A stretch of 64,000 nt of DNA from positions 186,001-250,000 of the forward strand of contig NZ_BMPU01000002.1 in the NCBI RefSeq assembly GCF_014647755.1, given 5' to 3'. How positions within the stretch are numbered: position 1 is the first letter of the stretch; each line of letters opens with the position of its first letter. Origin of the DNA: Porphyromonas pasteri (lineage in GTDB: Bacteria; Bacteroidota; Bacteroidia; Bacteroidales; Porphyromonadaceae). Below are positions 34,349-43,101 of the stretch, piece after piece. A program made the position numbers and the translations under genes. The notes under the pieces are model-generated. The model was not told where the DNA came from. It did not search any database and worked only from the letters and a program-made list of their open reading frames with translations.

Positions 34349-35383
34349 TTAATATACCGGTGCACTGCGCTCTCCGAGGGCGGAGAGGAGCGCGGTGATA
34401 GAGTGATGCTGGGTAGTGATCCCCGTAGGGGTGCGGAGCATCCAGCCCGCTTCGCTGATGGTGATGCTGCTGGTCTCGGGAGGTAGGTCGCCAGAGATGA
34501 TGCCGTAGCCGAGGCGGTGAAGCGCACGGCACGTCCAGCTGTAGCGTAGGCCTTCGCCCGTGAGATGGATCTGCTGACCTGGCTCTTCGGCGATGGAGAA
34601 CTCCCCTCGCTCCTGGTCGAAGCGCAGGCGTGGGTCACCGAAGACACGCTCAATATCGCCATCGAGGATGAGGTCTTCGGGTGCCTTGGCTGTGATAGCT
34701 CCCGAGCGGTCGAGGAGCCAGATGGTATCCGCCCAGCCGAGGGCCAGATCCAGCTCGTGCGTGGAGATGAGGATGCTCTTGCCGAGCTTGTGGGCGAGCG
34801 TGCGGAGCATCGTCGTCACCTCCAGACGGGAGGGGAGGTCGAGGTGCGCCGTGGGCTCGTCGAGGAGGATGAGTGGAGTCTCTTGTGCTAAGGCACGGGC
34901 GATCATCACGCGCTGCTTCTCGCCGTCACTCAGCGTGTCGAAGATACGCTCACGCAGCTCCGTGAGACGGCACGTGGCGAGCGCCTCTTCGCAGATGCGC
35001 TTGTCCTCGGCACTGAGCACACCACGGAAGCCCGTATAGGGGTAGCGACCGATGGTGACGACCTCCCAGACGTCCATATTACCGGCGGGGATGCGCTCGG
35101 TGAGCACGAGGCTCAGCTGACGAGCGACCTCCTTCATCGTGAGGCTGGAGAGGGGCTTTTCGCCCAGCTGCACTTCGCCTGCAAGGGGTGGAAGCAGGCC
35201 TGCCATGGTGTGCATGAGCGTGGACTTCCCACTGCCGTTGGGACCCATGAGCATGACGATCTCGCCAGGACGAATGGAGAGGCTGAGGTCGGGGGAGATG
35301 ACGACGCTACGGCGACGCTCCGTGTAGCCTGTGCGGAGGTGGCGGAGCTCGATCGTGAGGTGCTGTGTCTTACTTGAAGGCAT
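34349..35383 (-). CDS. FecE/BtuD-type ABC importer ATPase with C-terminal extension
   Basis: A 344-residue ATPase: Walker A GPNGSGKST, Q-loop in LVLTERIPAG, signature TLSDGEKQR, Walker B LILLDEPTAHLD and switch His ISTHELDLAL. Residues ~1-255 are a normal iron-chelate/B12 importer ATPase; the last ~85 residues form an extra domain (RYSWTCRALHRLGYGIISGD, ISEAGWMLRTPTG) that is not part of FecE or BtuD of enterobacteria. It overlaps the permease gene by 14 bp and lies 15 bp before the receptor. The extension may sense ligand or redox state; that is speculation. Confidence 0.92.
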   Translation of the reverse strand: MPSSKTQHLTIELRHLRTGYTERRRSVVISPDLSLSIRPGEIVMLMGPNGSGKSTLMHTMAGLLPPLAGEVQLGEKPLSSLTMKEVARQLSLVLTERIPAGNMDVWEVVTIGRYPYTGFRGVLSAEDKRICEEALATCRLTELRERIFDTLSDGEKQRVMIARALAQETPLILLDEPTAHLDLPSRLEVTTMLRTLAHKLGKSILISTHELDLALGWADTIWLLDRSGAITAKAPEDLILDGDIERVFGDPRLRFDQERGEFSIAEEPGQQIHLTGEGLRYSWTCRALHRLGYGIISGDLPPETSSITISEAGWMLRTPTGITTQHHSITALLSALGERSAPVY

Positions 35384-36404
35384 CGCGCTTACGCTTATTA
35401 CCCAGGACGACGAGGATGACTACGGGGGCGCCGAGGAGCGAGGTGATCGCATTGATCGGGAGGACAAACTGATGGCCTGGGGCCTGCGTCAGGAGGTCAC
35501 ACACGAGGAGGAGGAAGGAGCCCGAGAGGATCGTCGCTGGGACGAGGATATGATGGTCGGCCGTGCGGAAGAGTAGACGCACGAAGTGCGGGACGGCCAT
35601 GCCGAGGAAGGCAATAGGCCCCGTGAAGGCCGTGATACAGCCCGTGATGATGCTGGTGATGACGATGAGCAGGCGACGTACCAGACGGATGTTCGTCCCG
35701 ACGGAGCGCGCATAGTTCTCCCCGAGGCCGAGGGCATTCATCTGCTTCGGCATGAGGAGGGCTGCGATGAGCCCGACGAGGACGACGGGGAGCATGAGCT
35801 GCAGCTGGCGCCAGGTCGTGCCCGCCACGCTACCGAAGCTCCAGATGAGGTAGGTCTTCAGCGTCTCTTCGTCACTGAAGTACTGCAGGATGGAGATGAC
35901 GCTCGAGGAGAGGAAGCCGATCATCACCCCGACGATCAGTACCGAGACGATGTCGTGCAGACGGCTCGAGACGGCGGAGATCATCAAGAGGATGCTGAGG
36001 GCGCCGATGCAGGCGGCGAGGATGATGCCCCACGTGTCCGCCACGCCTGCCGTAGAGAGGAGCGAGGGGAAGAGCGTGTAAGCCATCGTATAGATCGCTA
36101 CGCCCACGCCTGCACCGCTATTGATCCCGAGGATCGAGGTATCGGCCAGGGGGTTGCGGAAGAGCGTCTGCATCTGCAGGCCTGCGATAGAGATCCCTGC
36201 GCCAGCGATGAGCGAGGTGAGCGCCTTCGGCAGGCGGAAGTTCAGGACGACGTAGCTCGTCGTCGTATGCTCACCACGTCCGAGGAGCGTGTCGATGACG
36301 TCGCTCGCAGGCAGAGAGACGCTGCCCCACATGATGTCGAGCACGAAGGCCACGACGATGCCGAGCGAGATGAGGAGGAAGAGGATCGAGTGACGTGCGC
36401 GCAT
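35370..36404 (-). CDS. FecCD-type ABC importer permease
   Basis: A 344-residue permease with about ten membrane helices. Family landmarks are NFRLPKALTSLIAGAGISIAG near residue 55, then LQMQTLFRNPLADTSILGINSGAGVG, and GPIAFLGMAVPHFVRLLF near residue 270, typical of BtuC/FecD-type importers of iron chelates, heme or cobalamin. It starts 3 bp after the binding-protein gene and overlaps the ATPase gene, so the three are co-translated. Confidence 0.94.
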   Translation of the reverse strand: MRARHSILFLLISLGIVVAFVLDIMWGSVSLPASDVIDTLLGRGEHTTTSYVVLNFRLPKALTSLIAGAGISIAGLQMQTLFRNPLADTSILGINSGAGVGVAIYTMAYTLFPSLLSTAGVADTWGIILAACIGALSILLMISAVSSRLHDIVSVLIVGVMIGFLSSSVISILQYFSDEETLKTYLIWSFGSVAGTTWRQLQLMLPVVLVGLIAALLMPKQMNALGLGENYARSVGTNIRLVRRLLIVITSIITGCITAFTGPIAFLGMAVPHFVRLLFRTADHHILVPATILSGSFLLLVCDLLTQAPGHQFVLPINAITSLLGAPVVILVVLGNKRKRDAFK

Positions 36405-36407
36405 GGG

Positions 36408-37568
36408 CTACTGTAGCTTGACCCAGTAGGTCGTCTCGTAGTCGGGGAGGAGGTGCGGACGCGTGATCTTGATGAGGTCCTTCAGGATGAGGTGCGGGTT
36501 GTAGGGTCCACTCTCCCAGTAGTCATTACCCCCGTACTCATTGACGCGCTTGCGGTCGATCCACACGTTGCCCGCCTTGGCTGCGTCGAAGTGCTGGTAG
36601 CGCTCGTTCATCGAGAGGAAGTCCTTCAGGGTGATGTCCTTGCCGACCATCATGCTGAGCCATACGGGGGCGTGGCGGTGACGGCTGAAGACGTATTCGA
36701 AGCTCATGGGCTTATTCGCTACCTGCCCAGGGATGAAGTCATACTTGATGTGCGCGTCGGTGAGCATCGAGGTGACGTAGGAGTATTCGCCAGGGACGTA
36801 CCATGAGCCCTTGTAGTCCTGCCCGTAGAGGACGGGGAGGAAGTCGGGCTCTTGCGCAGCGATCTTCTTCGCCTCGAGGTACTCACGCTCGATGCGCTGG
36901 AAGGTCTCTTCGGCACGGACATTGCGCCCGAAGAGCATCCCGACGAACTTCATCCACTCGGCACGCCCGAGGAGGCTCTGCTCCTTCCAGTTGTTGAAGA
37001 AGACGATCTCGATGCCCGAGGCGCGGATGTCCTCGTCCTTGGCATCGGACTCCTGCAGACCCTGCATGATGATCTCGGGGTGGGTGGCGATGATCTGCTC
37101 GACATTGCGCCCCATGCCACGGCCGATCTCAGCGATCTCGCCACGGCGCGTGCGCTCGGCGAGGATGCTGTCATTGATGTTGCGCGGGTCGCTACATGCC
37201 ACGAGGACGTCACGCAGGTCGAGGAGCGTCAGCGCCCCGATCTCCGTCGTGGAGAGCGTACCCATGGTGCGCACGGGTACAGCGATGAAGCGTGCGCCAG
37301 GGGCAGTCACCTCGGGCTTATGGTCGCGAGGATAGAGGATGTAGCGGGCGAGGGTATCGGGCTCGTCGGGGGTGAAGATGAGCACCTCCTTGTAGCCAGG
37401 ATGGTTAGCTACTTGGATGCCCTTGGCATGGTCGAAGTGCACGGCATGCGCGAAGTCCGCACTGTCGGCGACGATGCTATCTGTGGCAGCCGTACGCTGG
37501 CTGGAGTGTCCTGTGCAGCTCCCCAAGAGCATAAGGAGGCACGCAAGGAGAAGTAAAGGCTTGGTCAT
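36408..37568 (-). CDS. Periplasmic-binding lipoprotein of the FecCD-type importer
   Basis: A 386-residue lipoprotein, signal MTKPLLLLACLLMLLGSC. It has the two-lobe binding-protein organisation: IQVANHPGYKEVLIFTP, VRTMGTLSTTEIGALTLLDL, then IGRGMGRNVEQIIATHPEIIMQGL with the long connecting helix near residue 170, and VLYGQDYKGSWYVPGEYSY. A full-length paralogue lies at 58843-60015 beside cobN. It is the first gene of the importer operon, with TACCTTTG 62 bp upstream. It delivers the ligand to the permease; ligand not fixed by sequence. Confidence 0.92.
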   Translation of the reverse strand: MTKPLLLLACLLMLLGSCTGHSSQRTAATDSIVADSADFAHAVHFDHAKGIQVANHPGYKEVLIFTPDEPDTLARYILYPRDHKPEVTAPGARFIAVPVRTMGTLSTTEIGALTLLDLRDVLVACSDPRNINDSILAERTRRGEIAEIGRGMGRNVEQIIATHPEIIMQGLQESDAKDEDIRASGIEIVFFNNWKEQSLLGRAEWMKFVGMLFGRNVRAEETFQRIEREYLEAKKIAAQEPDFLPVLYGQDYKGSWYVPGEYSYVTSMLTDAHIKYDFIPGQVANKPMSFEYVFSRHRHAPVWLSMMVGKDITLKDFLSMNERYQHFDAAKAGNVWIDRKRVNEYGGNDYWESGPYNPHLILKDLIKITRPHLLPDYETTYWVKLQ

Positions 37569-37629
37569 GCGTAATTACATTAGGATAGGTGTGCCTCCAA
37601 AGAGGCGAGGGGAACCGAAATTCCCGCTA

Positions 37630-37637
37630 CAAAGGTA
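37630..37637 (-). promoter_or_regulatory. Candidate -7 promoter element of the importer operon
   Basis: CAAAGGTA forward, TACCTTTG reverse; 62 bp upstream of the binding-protein start. Identical to the element of the BtuB-like locus at 18604. Confidence 0.55.
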
Positions 37638-37830
37638 CAAGAAGAATACCGCTTCTTCATATAGAGCGCTTTGCGCCCCTCATCTAATGCCCCGCATACC
37701 TCCCCGCCGCACGGCTCTTCCGCTACGATGACGGGGTAGCGAGCTATACAGCCCTTTCCCCCGAAGAGTAGAAGAAAAACGGCCGTCCCCGTAGTGCTAT
37801 AAGTCGGCTCCTATACAGCTTTTCCTTCGT

Positions 37831-37906
37831 CTTGGTGCGTGGATTTATAATCTTGGTACGTACATCCTATCATCCACGTGCGTAGTCCTAAGATCTACGT
37901 GCGTGG
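37831..37906. repeat. CTACGTGCGTGG array, copy 1
   Basis: Four near-palindromic units with anchor positions 37836 (TGCGTGG), 37857 (TACGTAC), 37879 (TGCGTAG) and 37900 (TGCGTGG), so spacing is 21, 22 and 21 bp. The best units are CCACGTGCGTAG (37874) and CTACGTGCGTGG (37895); spacers are AT-rich (TCCTAAGAT). To the right is a flank GTTTTCGGC..GCTTTTTCTCGTAGAGCTC shared with copy 3. The interval 37569-37995 contains no gene. Confidence 0.8.
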
Positions 37907-37995
37907 ACAAAGTTTTCGGCGTAGTGCTACGCCGCTTTTTCTCGTAGAGCTCGGGGCATTTCCTCGCAGAAGACGTACAGCCATCATATAATGAA

Positions 37996-38026
37996 CGGCG
38001 GCAGCCCCCATCGGAGACTGCCGCCG
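37996..38026 (-). terminator. Rho-independent terminator after the lipoprotein at 38054
   Basis: CGGCGGCAG (37996-38004) pairs with CTGCCGCCG (38018-38026), followed on the reverse strand by TTCATTATATG. It ends the 42887-38054 operon. Confidence 0.7.
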
Positions 38027-38053
38027 CTCGCTTATGGAGTGGGGTCGATCGGA

Positions 38054-39163
38054 CTAATAGAACATACCGCCCGTCTTCTCGTTGGCGCGGGGAGCTACAG
38101 CGTTGTCCGTGAAGTCAGGGCCGATATTCGCCCAGGGCTTGCCGAGGATCTTCTCGAGGCGATAAGCCGCAGCCTTCGCCAGAGGCACTTCCTTACCCTC
38201 TGGGTCTTCATCTTCTACAACCCCAGCGGTGAAGTCCTCAATGGGGCGCAGCGGATGCTTGATATCATTCGTCGAGGCGTACTGCTTGATCGAGTAGGGG
38301 CCGTAGATGTAAAGGGGGATGCTGAGGTGGAGGAGACGATTACCAGCCTTCACCGTCGCATTAGGGGCGTAGACGGGGGAGGCGTTTCCGCCCTCGAGCT
38401 TACCCTTCGTGGTAGCGTAGAGGTCGAAGTTCAGCGTCATCTGTGAGCCGAGCTTTGGGAAGATAGCGTAGCCCTTGAGGTTGACGGGGTCCTTTTCGTC
38501 ACGGAACTTCGTCTGACCGTGGTGAGCCGACTTCGTGAAGTCCTCCGTGTCGAGGTTCGTGTACTCGAAGACATCGGAGAAGTCCGACTTGGTCGTGATG
38601 GCCGACTGGCTGTCGTAGTCCTTGACGTCGGAGGGGTAGATGAAGAGCTGGTAGGCGCCCTTAGCGGAGAGCTGCTTGTCGAGGAGCTCGCCCTTCGAGT
38701 TGTAGCACTCGAAGAGGATGCCGTACTGAGGGTAGTCGCTACCCGAGATATCGCCCGTGAAGGGGTTCTCACGGCGTGTGTCGCTCCAGCGCAGGGCGAG
38801 GAGCTTATCGAGCGTATAAGTCACGGTCTGTGTGCCGATCTTCGCCGTGCTCTCGCTGAGCTTCCACTGGCCTCCCTGCTTGGTGTAGGTGACGACCTGC
38901 TCATCCTGCAGGTTGCGGTTCTCGAGGTCAGCCTCGGAGGGGAGATAGTGGAAGCTCTTCTTGCCGTGAAGGTGGCCGATCTGTAGGCGGATGACGACCT
39001 TGGCGATGTCGAGGTCAGAGCTGGGGGTGACAGGGGAAGGTGTGGGCGTGGGTGCCGGAGGTACGACGGGTTCGTTATTGGACTTACCGGAGCAGGCCGT
39101 AGCGACGAGGCTGAGGGCTGCGATACCAGCGAAGGCAAAAGCCTTGAGACGGTTCGTTGTCAT
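38054..39163 (-). CDS. Lipoprotein with His-rich motif, last gene of a receptor locus
   Basis: A 369-residue lipoprotein with lipobox VATAC and a PAPTPTPSP linker. A His motif follows: IGHLHGKKSFHYLPSEAD near residue 65. The remainder is beta-rich (YGILFECYNSKGELLDKQL, YQLFIYPSDVKDY, LKGYAIFPKLGSQMTLNFDL). It resembles the next gene (39182-39994) in the region LKGYAIFP / FKGLIRFT and in overall order, so the two are probably paralogues. Position behind a TonB receptor and the His pattern suggest metal binding; the family is not recognised with certainty. Confidence 0.75.
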   Translation of the reverse strand: MTTNRLKAFAFAGIAALSLVATACSGKSNNEPVVPPAPTPTPSPVTPSSDLDIAKVVIRLQIGHLHGKKSFHYLPSEADLENRNLQDEQVVTYTKQGGQWKLSESTAKIGTQTVTYTLDKLLALRWSDTRRENPFTGDISGSDYPQYGILFECYNSKGELLDKQLSAKGAYQLFIYPSDVKDYDSQSAITTKSDFSDVFEYTNLDTEDFTKSAHHGQTKFRDEKDPVNLKGYAIFPKLGSQMTLNFDLYATTKGKLEGGNASPVYAPNATVKAGNRLLHLSIPLYIYGPYSIKQYASTNDIKHPLRPIEDFTAGVVEDEDPEGKEVPLAKAAAYRLEKILGKPWANIGPDFTDNAVAPRANEKTGGMFY

Positions 39164-39181
39164 AAGTGTCTGAGGGATTAA

Positions 39182-39994
39182 TTAGTTAGAAGAAGCTTCT
39201 TCGCGACCCGTGAGGTCGGTGGTGCCGGCGTCGACGACGAAGGTGACGTTCAGCGAGATATCCGACTCTTGGTCAATGGGATAATAGAGGTTGTTGTAGA
39301 AGGGCATCGCCTGACCGTTGTAGATCTTCGGCTGGTGCGCATGCATGAGCATGATCGTCAAGAGGAACTTCCAGTCGGCACGCGTGAAGCGGATGAGGCC
39401 CTTGAAGCCCATGGGATTGCTTGTGCCCGTGAACTTGCTCTCGGGCGCATTGTAGGGCTGATTCCACGGCGTGACGTCGACGTAGCGATAGTCATAGCCG
39501 AGCTCTTCGGGCTCCTTGACGGCGTAGGTGCGCCACTTGCCACGGATGAACTCACGGGTGAAGCGCTCGAAGAAGTGCTGGTGGATGCGGTCTTGGCCGT
39601 TCTCGATGAACTGTCCGTTCATCAGCTCACGGCGCGCATCGAGGTAGTCGATCTCGAGGAGGTAGACGACATCCGACTCAGTATCGGTGCTCTTGACGGA
39701 GAACTGCGATACGCCCTGCTCTTCGCTGGCAAGGAAGCCCTTACTGGTGAGTGAGAGAGTCATCTTCTCCTCACGGCCCGTGAGGGTGATATCGGCGAGT
39801 GTGGGCTCAGCATCCCAGCGGGTGGGGTCGTTGAGCTTGGCTTCCTTGAGCGTGAAGATCACGTAGGAGGGATTATCGTGGCGCTTATTCAGTAGCTCGT
39901 TGGTCGGCTCCTTGGGGTCGCAAGACGTGAGGAGTGGGACGAGCGCAAAGAGCAGCAGGAGGAGCGAGCCTCTGCATAGCTGTCGTAGAGTCAT
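39182..39994 (-). CDS. Lipoprotein of the receptor locus, paralogue of 38054-39163
   Basis: A 270-residue lipoprotein. I start it at ATG 39994 (MTLRQLCRGSLLLLLFALVP, lipobox LLTSC); the frame upstream overlaps the receptor gene. Visible segments are YVIFTLKEAKLNDPTRWDAE, EIDYLDARRELMNGQFIENG, GFKGLIRFTRADWKFLLTIM and MHAHQPKIYNGQAMPFYNNL, the last with a His-x-His. It lies 18 bp before the paralogue and 25 bp after the receptor, so it is co-transcribed. Function unknown; a partner of the receptor is inferred. Confidence 0.75.
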   Translation of the reverse strand: MTLRQLCRGSLLLLLFALVPLLTSCDPKEPTNELLNKRHDNPSYVIFTLKEAKLNDPTRWDAEPTLADITLTGREEKMTLSLTSKGFLASEEQGVSQFSVKSTDTESDVVYLLEIDYLDARRELMNGQFIENGQDRIHQHFFERFTREFIRGKWRTYAVKEPEELGYDYRYVDVTPWNQPYNAPESKFTGTSNPMGFKGLIRFTRADWKFLLTIMLMHAHQPKIYNGQAMPFYNNLYYPIDQESDISLNVTFVVDAGTTDLTGREEASSN

Positions 39995-40019
39995 AGGATG
40001 AGAGAGATAAGCGAGGTGA

Positions 40020-42353
40020 TCAGAACTTCCACAGGAGTGAGGCGCGGATATCGCGACCCGCTTCGTGGGCGTAGTAGCGAGCGCGGTTCGTGTACTCCTT
40101 GTATTCGGCATTGAGGAGGTTGTCGCTCGTGAGGAGGAGGCGCAGGGACTGGCCATTCTTCAGCGTCTTCGAGAGCTCGACTTCGGCACCCCATACCCCG
40201 TAGGCGGGCGGTGCGTCAGCGATGTCGATAGCGGAGTCGAAGCGCGTCTGGCGAGCGACGAAGAGGTGATTGAGCGTGACCTTACCCGAGAAGCCCCCGC
40301 CGAGCTTAGGGCTCCAGCTGAGGTGCTGACCGAGGTGGAAGGAGGGGATATAGGGGAAGAGTTGGCCCGTGCCACGCTCGTTAGCCCATACCATAAAGCT
40401 CTTCACCCCGTACTCGATATCCTGCGGGAAGCGGTATGATGCGTCGATGTCAAAGCCACGGAAGAAGGCATCACGCTGCTGATAGGTGAAGAAGGGATAT
40501 TCGCCCGAGAGCGTCGTGTGCATCGTGTGTGTCGGCGCATCGAAGATATAGCCGTCAATCCACTGCAGATAGCCATCGGCACGCACATGTAGGCGCTCAC
40601 CCGAGTGCTCTACGGAGGTGATCCACTTGTAGCCGCGCTCACTCTTGAGGTTGCGGTTCCCACGGATGTAGATCGCCGAGCCGTGCTGATTCCCTTCGCT
40701 GTAGAGCTCGTGGACGTGGGGCGCGCGGAAGGCTGCCCCGAGGTTCGTCGTCACGTGCCATAGGGGCGAGAGGTGGTAGTGCCCGCCGATGCTGTAGGTG
40801 AGGTTCGTGAAGCGCTTCGTGTCCTTGAAGAGCTGCTGATAGATGTCGTAGCCAGCTACCTTGAGCGTCATCTGGTCGAGACGCAGGCCGACCTCAGCAC
40901 CCCAGCGCTCGGCTTGGTACTTCTGCAGGAGGTGTGCTGCACCCGTGACCTCGGTGTAGTTCGGGATGATGGGCACGACACCCGTACCAGGGCGGTTGTA
41001 GTTCTCCGTGCCGACGAAGTGCAGGCCCAGCTCCGTATCCCAGCGGTGGTAGTGCTTGCGCCAAGCAGCATCCGCCTGGAAGCTCTTCAGGTCGAGCGCC
41101 AGCGTGGGGAAGGAGGAGCGGTCATTGCGGCGGATGTTGTACTCATCTCGGCGGTCGGTCTGTAGCGAGGTCTGCAGGGTGAAGGTGCCGAGATGCTCAT
41201 CATCATAGCGCCCCTTGATGCTCCACAGGCGGTGTAGGACGTCGTGGTGGGGATAGTCGATATGGCGGGAGAAGGGGCGGAAGGTCAGCGGACGACCACG
41301 CTCGATGAGCGCCTCGATCTCGTTGGCATTCTTGAGGTGACCCGAGGGAAGAAGCCCCGTCTTATTCTGATACTGGCTGAAGTAGCTCTCGAGAGAGAGG
41401 TGCTCACCACGCCAACCGAGGGCGAGTGAGTAGTCCAGCTCCTTGACGCCCGTATTGGTGAGGAGATACTTCGCCGTCGAGCGGTCACCTGCATTGGTGT
41501 AGGAGAACTGCGCACGCCAAGCAAGCGAAGGCAGGAAGGGCAGAGCGCCTTCGAGCTTCGCGACCTCGGTAAAGCGACGGCCGTTGGTGGCGAAGCTCGT
41601 CGCCAGCGTCCCCTGCAGGGCGCGTCCACGATAGGGGAGTGCGCTCTGCCCGAGGATGATGACGCCCGCGAGGGCTTCGGAGCCGTGTGCTACCGCTTCG
41701 GCGCCCTTGACGACGTGGACCTGGTCGTTGGCATCGACGCTGACCTCGGGGGCGTGGTCGTCGCCCCACTGCTGGCCCGACTGGCGGACGCCATTATTGA
41801 CGATGAGCACACGCGTGCCGTACATGCCGTGGATGACGGGCTTCGCTGTCGTCGTGCCCGTCTGCAGGCTCGTGACACCGCTGACCTCGGTGAGGAGGGA
41901 GGCGAGGTTGCGCCCGAGGTTACGCTCGATGCGCTCGGTGGAGACCTTTGAGGAAACGACGTTGGCAGAGACAGGACGGCGGTTGCCGACGACCTTCACC
42001 GAAGAGAGGTCGCGCTCCTCAGGGCGCAGACGCAGGGTGAAGGGGCTGGGGGTGCTGCGGAGCTTGTCCAGAGGGATGAAGCCTTCGTGATAGCCGACGA
42101 GATGGACGTGCAGACCGTCCTCCTCGCTCCCCGTGAGGGCGAGGGTCAGCTGGCCCTTGAGGTCGGTCTGCATGGAGTGACGGCCGATGTGGCCGACGGC
42201 GCCTGGGAGAGGCTCTCCAGTTCGATCGTCGAGGACCTGGATGATGAGGCTACGGCTCTGGGCATGCACAGGGCATGCACCCAGGGCAAGGGCGAGGAGC
42301 ATCCCCAGAGATAGGAGGACGCCGCGCCATCTTGCCAGTGATAGATAGCACAT
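40020..42353 (-). CDS. TonB-dependent receptor, metal (ZnuD-like) type
   Basis: A 777-residue receptor; ATG 42353 (MCYLSLARWRGVLLSLGMLL) gives a signal peptide ending VHAQ. A CarboxypepD_reg-like domain (VLDDRTGEPLPGAVGHI) precedes the plug. The plug has RVLIVNNGVRQSGQQWGDDH and APEVSVDANDQVHVVKGAEA, close to the D-H-x-P pattern of ZnuD-type zinc receptors, then AHGSEALAGVI. The barrel ends with SLLWKF. Its partners (a CxxCH membrane protein and His-bearing lipoproteins) support a metal substrate, zinc or copper. That assignment is inference. Confidence 0.87.
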   Translation of the reverse strand: MCYLSLARWRGVLLSLGMLLALALGACPVHAQSRSLIIQVLDDRTGEPLPGAVGHIGRHSMQTDLKGQLTLALTGSEEDGLHVHLVGYHEGFIPLDKLRSTPSPFTLRLRPEERDLSSVKVVGNRRPVSANVVSSKVSTERIERNLGRNLASLLTEVSGVTSLQTGTTTAKPVIHGMYGTRVLIVNNGVRQSGQQWGDDHAPEVSVDANDQVHVVKGAEAVAHGSEALAGVIILGQSALPYRGRALQGTLATSFATNGRRFTEVAKLEGALPFLPSLAWRAQFSYTNAGDRSTAKYLLTNTGVKELDYSLALGWRGEHLSLESYFSQYQNKTGLLPSGHLKNANEIEALIERGRPLTFRPFSRHIDYPHHDVLHRLWSIKGRYDDEHLGTFTLQTSLQTDRRDEYNIRRNDRSSFPTLALDLKSFQADAAWRKHYHRWDTELGLHFVGTENYNRPGTGVVPIIPNYTEVTGAAHLLQKYQAERWGAEVGLRLDQMTLKVAGYDIYQQLFKDTKRFTNLTYSIGGHYHLSPLWHVTTNLGAAFRAPHVHELYSEGNQHGSAIYIRGNRNLKSERGYKWITSVEHSGERLHVRADGYLQWIDGYIFDAPTHTMHTTLSGEYPFFTYQQRDAFFRGFDIDASYRFPQDIEYGVKSFMVWANERGTGQLFPYIPSFHLGQHLSWSPKLGGGFSGKVTLNHLFVARQTRFDSAIDIADAPPAYGVWGAEVELSKTLKNGQSLRLLLTSDNLLNAEYKEYTNRARYYAHEAGRDIRASLLWKF

Positions 42354-42554
42354 AGGCAGGAAAAGGATGATATGGATGAAGGGTCGGGAAGAGGCTATGG
42401 CATAGCGGTCCTCTTCGCGTATATAGCCAGCGGTAGCCACGAGCTACACGGCTATGCGTAGCACTCCCATACAGACAGGGAGCACGCTATAAGTGATACA
42501 TAGGGGGTAGAGGCAGGGCAAAGATTACCCTACAAGTGGCCTCTGGTGAGTGAT

Positions 42555-42887
42555 TTAGGCGAAGGTGGGAGGTGCCCGTAGCTGTACCGCATCCCTGCGG
42601 ATCGAGTGGGCAAGACGCACCAGGCGCACCCCGAGGAGGCACACGCCGAGAGCCACTGCTGCGAGCAGCGTGCCGATGGCGAGAGCTAAGAACGGGGTAT
42701 GGACGAAGTGACAGATCGAGCAGTCGGTCTTCGTCACGTGGGAGGTGTAGCCCTCTGTAGACACGACGTCCTGCACGGCGTCAGCGCGGTGGCTGAAGTC
42801 GTGGAGGCTGACCATCGCCAGGAGACTCAGGAAGAGCCCGAGGAAGAGGGTCGCCAGCCGGCGGGTATATCGCTCGTTGGTCTGCAT
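42555..42887 (-). CDS. Small two-helix membrane protein with CSICH motif
   Basis: A 110-residue protein with membrane helices at residues ~11-29 (LATLFLGLFLSLLAMVSLHD) and ~65-92 (FLALAIGTLLAAVALGVCLL). Between them is an outward-facing loop with HDFSH and KTDCSICHFVH, which looks able to bind a metal. Similar small Cys/His proteins precede metal receptors in other bacteria (compare DUF2946-type proteins); the exact family was not identified. It is the first gene of the locus, with TATATTTGC 27 bp upstream and a 201-bp gap to the receptor. Confidence 0.75.
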   Translation of the reverse strand: MQTNERYTRRLATLFLGLFLSLLAMVSLHDFSHRADAVQDVVSTEGYTSHVTKTDCSICHFVHTPFLALAIGTLLAAVALGVCLLGVRLVRLAHSIRRDAVQLRAPPTFA

Positions 42888-42913
42888 AATCTTGTGCGAG
42901 GTGCTACTGCCTG

Positions 42914-42921
42914 CAAATATA
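42914..42921 (-). promoter_or_regulatory. Candidate -7 promoter element of the metal-type receptor locus
   Basis: CAAATATA forward, TATATTTG reverse followed by C, a full TAnnTTTGC match; 27 bp upstream of the start at 42887. Confidence 0.55.
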
Positions 42922-43025
42922 ACGAATTCAGACCGAAGGCTTATATCAAGGGAAGCGTGTCCGCCTGAGAAAAAGTGGTATTTGCGTGGAGAAAAAAGCA
43001 GCTTCCCATAGTGATCTTCCTCTGT

Positions 43026-43101
43026 CTACGCACGTGGTCTTAAAGACTACGCACGCAAATCCTAAGGACTGCGCACGTAGATATTAGAGCCACGCACGTA
43101 G
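43026..43101. repeat. CTACGTGCGTGG array, copy 2
   Basis: Units at 43026 (CTACGCACGTGG), 43047 (CTACGCACGCAA), 43069 (CTGCGCACGTAG) and 43090 (CCACGCACGTAG), spacing 21, 22, 21 bp, with AT-rich spacers such as TCTTAAAGA. Array positions and spacing match copies 1 and 3 exactly. A related right flank (GCTTTTCTTCGTACGG) follows. It lies 105 bp upstream of the reverse promoter at 42914. The interval 43102-43506 before groES holds no recognisable gene or promoter. Confidence 0.82.
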
